8,735 nucleotides of DNA, taken from contig JASHQY010000146.1 of NCBI GenBank assembly GCA_030038885.1, positions 1 through 8,735 of the forward strand. Direction: 5' to 3'. The position numbers were made by a program, and so were the translations under genes. The stretch is from Thermoplasmata archaeon (GTDB lineage: Archaea > Thermoplasmatota > Thermoplasmata > Lutacidiplasmatales > UBA184). Shown piece after piece: positions 5,864-8,735 of this stretch (positions within the stretch are counted from its first letter, which is position 1; every line of letters starts with the position of its first letter). Below the pieces are notes generated by a model, which searched no databases, was not told where the DNA came from, and saw only the letters and a program-made list of their open reading frames with translations.

Positions 5864-7554
5864 GCGGCGTCGCGCCGCGCGACGAGGGGATAGAGGCCGG
5901 TCAGGTCGAGCTCGGCCCACGCGACCGGCACCGGCACCCCGATCGCCGCGAGGATCTCGGGGTGGATCTCCCCCATCTCCCCGACCGCCTCGCCGGCGAC
6001 CCGGACCCGGGCGGCCCGCCCCGCGATCGTTCCCGGGAGCTCGCACGGCTCGCGGACCGTCACGATGTCCACGGTCCGGAAGAGGTAGTCGAGCAGGGCG
6101 GCGGCGTCGGCGAACCCCGCCGCGTCGCGGGCGATCAGCGCTCCGGCGTGGTACCGCGTCTCCGCCCCGGGCTCGGCGGCGGCCGCGGGGACGACGACCG
6201 GAGCGACCTCGCCGAACGCCTGGGGGTAGCCGTGGCGCGTGTTGTGCGCGAGCACCTCGAGATGGGAGAGGAGCAGGCGGTCGCGCAGGTACGCGAACTC
6301 GGCGGACGGCGGGTTCGCGATCGGGATCGGACGCGCGCCCGGCACGCGCGCGACCGCGGACTCCGAGACGAGGACCGCGGTGTACGGAGCCGCGAACCCG
6401 AGCCCGAGGAGGACCGACCCGATCCGGCGCCGGAACGCGGTCTCCGGCCGACGGCGGCCCCGGGTGCGGCTGGGCGGCACGATCCCTTCGCGCGGCGAGA
6501 TCGCCTCCGCGAGGATCACGTCCTCGGCGACGTCGACCCCGGTCTGGAGGTCCGGGCGCCACGGCGGCACCTCGACCTGCCAGCCGCCGGCGTGAGGGTG
6601 CGCGGAGAGACGGGACTTCGCGAGCCGGTGCTCGACCTCGGGCGACGGGTACCCGACGCCCGAGATCGCGCGCAGGGTCTCGGACGAAAGGTCGATCGTG
6701 CGGGGGGCGAACACTCCCTGGCCATCGGAGAGCGCGCGGCCGCCCGCCCGGAGGGCGATCGGGGTGACCGACCAACCCTCGCTGACGAAGACGACCAGGA
6801 GGAGCCCGAGGGTCTCGCGGACCGTCCGCTCGCGGAGGCCGGTCGCCTCGAGGAGCAGTCGCCGGTCGCCGACGCGGGCCTCCCCGCCGGTGCGGCCGTT
6901 CAGCACCGGCGGAAGGCTCAGGACCGTGCCCCGTGCATCCCGGAGGGTGAGGCACTCGGACCCGACCCGGCCGAGCGGCCCGTAGCGCGCCGCGAGCGGA
7001 TGGTCCCGGAAGAACCGCTCCGCGGAGATCTCCTCGGACCCGTCGAGCGGGACGAACCGGACGTCCCGCACCGGTTCGAGCGCGTAGCGGAACGGCGGCT
7101 CGAGCGCGTCGAACGGGTAGATCCCGAGGCTCGCGGCCCGACGGTCCCGGCCGAACGTCGCGTGGAGCAGCTCCTGGAACCGGATCGCCTCGGCGAGCGT
7201 GCCGTCATCGAGCCCCGCGTCGGTCGGCGCGGTCACGAGCACTCCCGCGATCGCGGGACGGATCGGGCGGACCGAGGGGTCGACCTCGATCGCCGGGGGG
7301 TGCGACGCCGGCGCGAGCTCCGGCACCCGGGGCCGTCCCCGCGCCGCGCCGGTCGCGCCCTCGAGCACGAGCCCGAGCCCGCCCTCGGAGAGCAGGTCCA
7401 GTCGGTCCGGCGTCACCGAGACGGTGAGCGTCGTCGGGTCCCCCGCCTCGAGCTCGGCCTTCGTGAGCGAGAGGAGGTCCGCGAGCGCGGCGTCGGAGAG
7501 TGGATTCGGGAGCCGGACGACGACCCGGTCCCGACGCAGGATCGCCTGCGGCAT
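5860..7554 (-). CDS. pheT: Phenylalanyl-tRNA synthetase beta subunit, archaeal type
   Basis: Beta chain of the alpha2-beta2 PheRS, which charges tRNA-Phe; the beta chain carries the editing site and tRNA contacts. It has 564 residues, close to archaeal PheT and much shorter than bacterial PheT (about 800), because the N-terminal tRNA-binding domain and C-terminal anticodon-binding domain are absent. Order of parts: an N-terminal domain with TPDRLDLLSEGGL (48-60); the B3/B4 editing region from about 95 to 235 (RPAIAGVLV 99-107, ASLGIYPFD 141-149, LSLPPVLNG 212-220); the B5 domain at about 265-350, ending VPPWRPDLQTGVDVAEDVI (329-347); and the synthetase-like core from about 370 (IANPPSAEFAYLRDRLL 412-428, AFGEVAPVV 446-454, GEMGEIHPEIL 525-535). 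It starts 3 nt after the pheS stop. GGAGG lies 11 nt before the ATG, somewhat far for a Shine-Dalgarno. Confidence 0.95.
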   Translation of the reverse strand: MPQAILRRDRVVVRLPNPLSDAALADLLSLTKAELEAGDPTTLTVSVTPDRLDLLSEGGLGLVLEGATGAARGRPRVPELAPASHPPAIEVDPSVRPIRPAIAGVLVTAPTDAGLDDGTLAEAIRFQELLHATFGRDRRAASLGIYPFDALEPPFRYALEPVRDVRFVPLDGSEEISAERFFRDHPLAARYGPLGRVGSECLTLRDARGTVLSLPPVLNGRTGGEARVGDRRLLLEATGLRERTVRETLGLLLVVFVSEGWSVTPIALRAGGRALSDGQGVFAPRTIDLSSETLRAISGVGYPSPEVEHRLAKSRLSAHPHAGGWQVEVPPWRPDLQTGVDVAEDVILAEAISPREGIVPPSRTRGRRRPETAFRRRIGSVLLGLGFAAPYTAVLVSESAVARVPGARPIPIANPPSAEFAYLRDRLLLSHLEVLAHNTRHGYPQAFGEVAPVVVPAAAAEPGAETRYHAGALIARDAAGFADAAALLDYLFRTVDIVTVREPCELPGTIAGRAARVRVAGEAVGEMGEIHPEILAAIGVPVPVAWAELDLTGLYPLVARRDAA

Positions 7555-7557
7555 GCC

Positions 7558-8735
7558 CTACCGGCCCTCCCCGCGCAGGCGAGCGAGGTCGTCGTTGAAG
7601 AACTCGCGCAGGTCGTTCGCCCCGAGCGCGACCAGCGCGAGCCGCCCGATCCCGATCCCCCAGGCCGCGACCGGCACCTCGACGCCGAGCGGCCGAAGCA
7701 CCTCGGGTCGAAGCAGGCCGCCGGGAAAGATCTCGATCCAGCCGAGGCGCGGATGGCGGACGTACCCCTCGATCGACGGCTCGGTGAACGGAAAGTAGCT
7801 CGGCCGGAACTTGAGCTCGCGCACGCCGATCGCCTCGGCGAGCTCCCGGAACATCCCGACGAGGTGGCGCAGGGTCGTCCCCTCCTCCCCGAGGATCCCC
7901 TCGCACTGGGTGAACTCGATCCCGTGGCGGGCATCGATCTTCTCGGGGCGGAAGGCCCGGTCCAGGGAGAACATGCGGAACGGCGGCGACGGGTGCCGCG
8001 CGAGGAACCGCGCCGAGACCGCGGTCGTCTGCGAGCGCAGCACCGGCCGGGACGCGATCGCCGCGTCGTACTGGCCCCCCCAACCGGGACCGATCGGCGC
8101 GTCCTCCCCCGGGAGCGGGCGGCCCTCGTGGGCCGCGGCGACCCGCGCCAGCAGGTCGGCCGCCGGCGGGTGGCCGACGACGCCCTTCACCGAGAGCGCG
8201 TCGTGGATCGACCGGGCCGGATGGTCCTGCGGCATGAACAGCGCGTCGTTGTTCCAGAACTCGGTCTCGAGCAGGGGACCCTCGGCCTGCTCGAATCCGA
8301 GTCCCACCAGGATCTCCTCGAACTCCTCGAGCCAGGCGGCGTACGGGTTCGGCCGAGCGCCGCCGACAAACGGCACCGGAGCCCGGACATCGTAGCCTCG
8401 GAACCCCCGATCGCGCCAACCTCCCGAGGCGATCAGCCCGGGAGTGACCGGGCCGAGCAGCTCCTCGCCTTCGGGCGCCACCGCGAGGCGCTGGCCCTCC
8501 TCCGAGGGGGCCCAGCGCTTGATCGAGCGACGGTCGGTGCGCACCAGGCCGCGACGCTCCAGCGCGCCGAAGATCGCCGCGTCGACGTCCTCTTCGTCGT
8601 TCGCGACCTGCTTGAGCACGATCTCTTCCGGGAGGAGCGTCGGCATCGCTCCCGAAGGGGCCCGAAGGCGGAACGGGACGCCTTCCTCGAGCAGGCCGCG
8701 TCGCCGAAGGATCCCGATCGCGGCCGATCGCTCCT
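7558..8735 (-). CDS. pheS: Phenylalanyl-tRNA synthetase alpha subunit, archaeal type (5' end outside window)
   Basis: Catalytic alpha chain of PheRS, which forms phenylalanyl-adenylate and transfers Phe to tRNA-Phe. The frame is open to the right edge, giving about 391 residues. The ATG at 8644-8646 is not the likely start: upstream codons continue a helical stretch with AIGILRRRGLLEEG, typical of the winged-helix-rich N-terminus, and archaeal PheS is about 500 residues, so roughly 100 are missing. Numbered from that internal Met, class II features are: EGPLLETEFWNNDALFMPQD (122-141, following motif 1), LRSQTTA (203-209), motif 2 with RAFRPE (R233, E235), QCEG (247-250) and FTEPS (287-291) of the phenylalanine pocket, and motif 3 GIGIGRLAL (330-338; R335). 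The gene ends with TAG 3 nt before pheT, forming a pheST unit whose promoter lies outside. Confidence 0.96.
   Translation of the reverse strand, partial: ERSAAIGILRRRGLLEEGVPFRLRAPSGAMPTLLPEEIVLKQVANDEEDVDAAIFGALERRGLVRTDRRSIKRWAPSEEGQRLAVAPEGEELLGPVTPGLIASGGWRDRGFRGYDVRAPVPFVGGARPNPYAAWLEEFEEILVGLGFEQAEGPLLETEFWNNDALFMPQDHPARSIHDALSVKGVVGHPPAADLLARVAAAHEGRPLPGEDAPIGPGWGGQYDAAIASRPVLRSQTTAVSARFLARHPSPPFRMFSLDRAFRPEKIDARHGIEFTQCEGILGEEGTTLRHLVGMFRELAEAIGVRELKFRPSYFPFTEPSIEGYVRHPRLGWIEIFPGGLLRPEVLRPLGVEVPVAAWGIGIGRLALVALGANDLREFFNDDLARLRGEGR

Noticed and set aside
2957..6955. Minus-strand open frame of more than 1300 codons crossing several genes
   Set aside because: It runs out of frame through pheT, mutase, epimerase and enolase, is made mostly of Arg, Gly, Pro and Ala, and shows no family motifs. 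Long shadow frames are expected at this GC content.
8644..8646. ATG as the start of pheS
   Set aside because: The same frame continues upstream with family-like N-terminal helices and no stop to the window edge, and archaeal PheS proteins are about 100 residues longer.
1..8735. CRISPR array, transposase, integrase, toxin-antitoxin or defence genes
   Set aside because: No spaced repeats, terminal inverted repeats or matching protein motifs were found. All confident genes are core metabolism, translation or regulation.

Overview
The window is about 8.7 kb of very GC-rich DNA (roughly 70% by eye). It carries seven well-supported genes, all on the minus strand, plus about 0.55 kb at the left end with no confident gene. 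The content is archaeal: a two-subunit phenylalanyl-tRNA synthetase of archaeal layout, archaeal-type ribosomal protein S2 next to enolase (a widespread archaeal gene pair), a TrmB-like regulator, and two TATA-like boxes placed exactly where leaderless archaeal transcripts need them. I lean toward a high-GC lineage of Thermoplasmatota rather than a haloarchaeon, because the proteins are arginine-rich and not strongly acidic. That placement is inference only.

In the direction of transcription (right to left) the order is pheS (start outside the window), pheT, methylmalonyl-CoA mutase catalytic subunit, methylmalonyl-CoA epimerase, enolase, ribosomal protein S2, and a TrmB-like regulator. pheS and pheT are 3 nt apart and form one unit. 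A TATA-like box overlapping the pheT stop codon appears to start a second unit: mutase, epimerase (10 nt gap), enolase (4-nt ATGA overlap) and S2 (3 nt gap). A third box between S2 and the TrmB gene would drive the regulator as a leaderless monocistron with a GTG start.

Functionally the window joins translation (PheRS, S2), lower glycolysis/gluconeogenesis (enolase) and the methylmalonyl-CoA branch of propionate or odd-chain metabolism (epimerase and mutase). The mutase has no cobalamin-binding domain, and no B12-binding small subunit or MeaB-type chaperone gene is present, so the enzyme must be completed from elsewhere. The regulator joins a TrmB-type winged helix and PLD-like middle domain to a C-terminal cysteine-bearing domain that resembles V4R sensor domains.

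The left 557 bases hold a possible end of a plus-strand gene leaving the window, a perfect 9-bp hairpin sitting on its stop codon, and a possible small frameshifted plus-strand reading frame. I do not see a clearly new defence or mobile system. The most unusual points are the propionate/glycolysis/ribosome operon, the two identically spaced leaderless promoters (one fused to a stop codon) and the sensor end of the TrmB-like protein.
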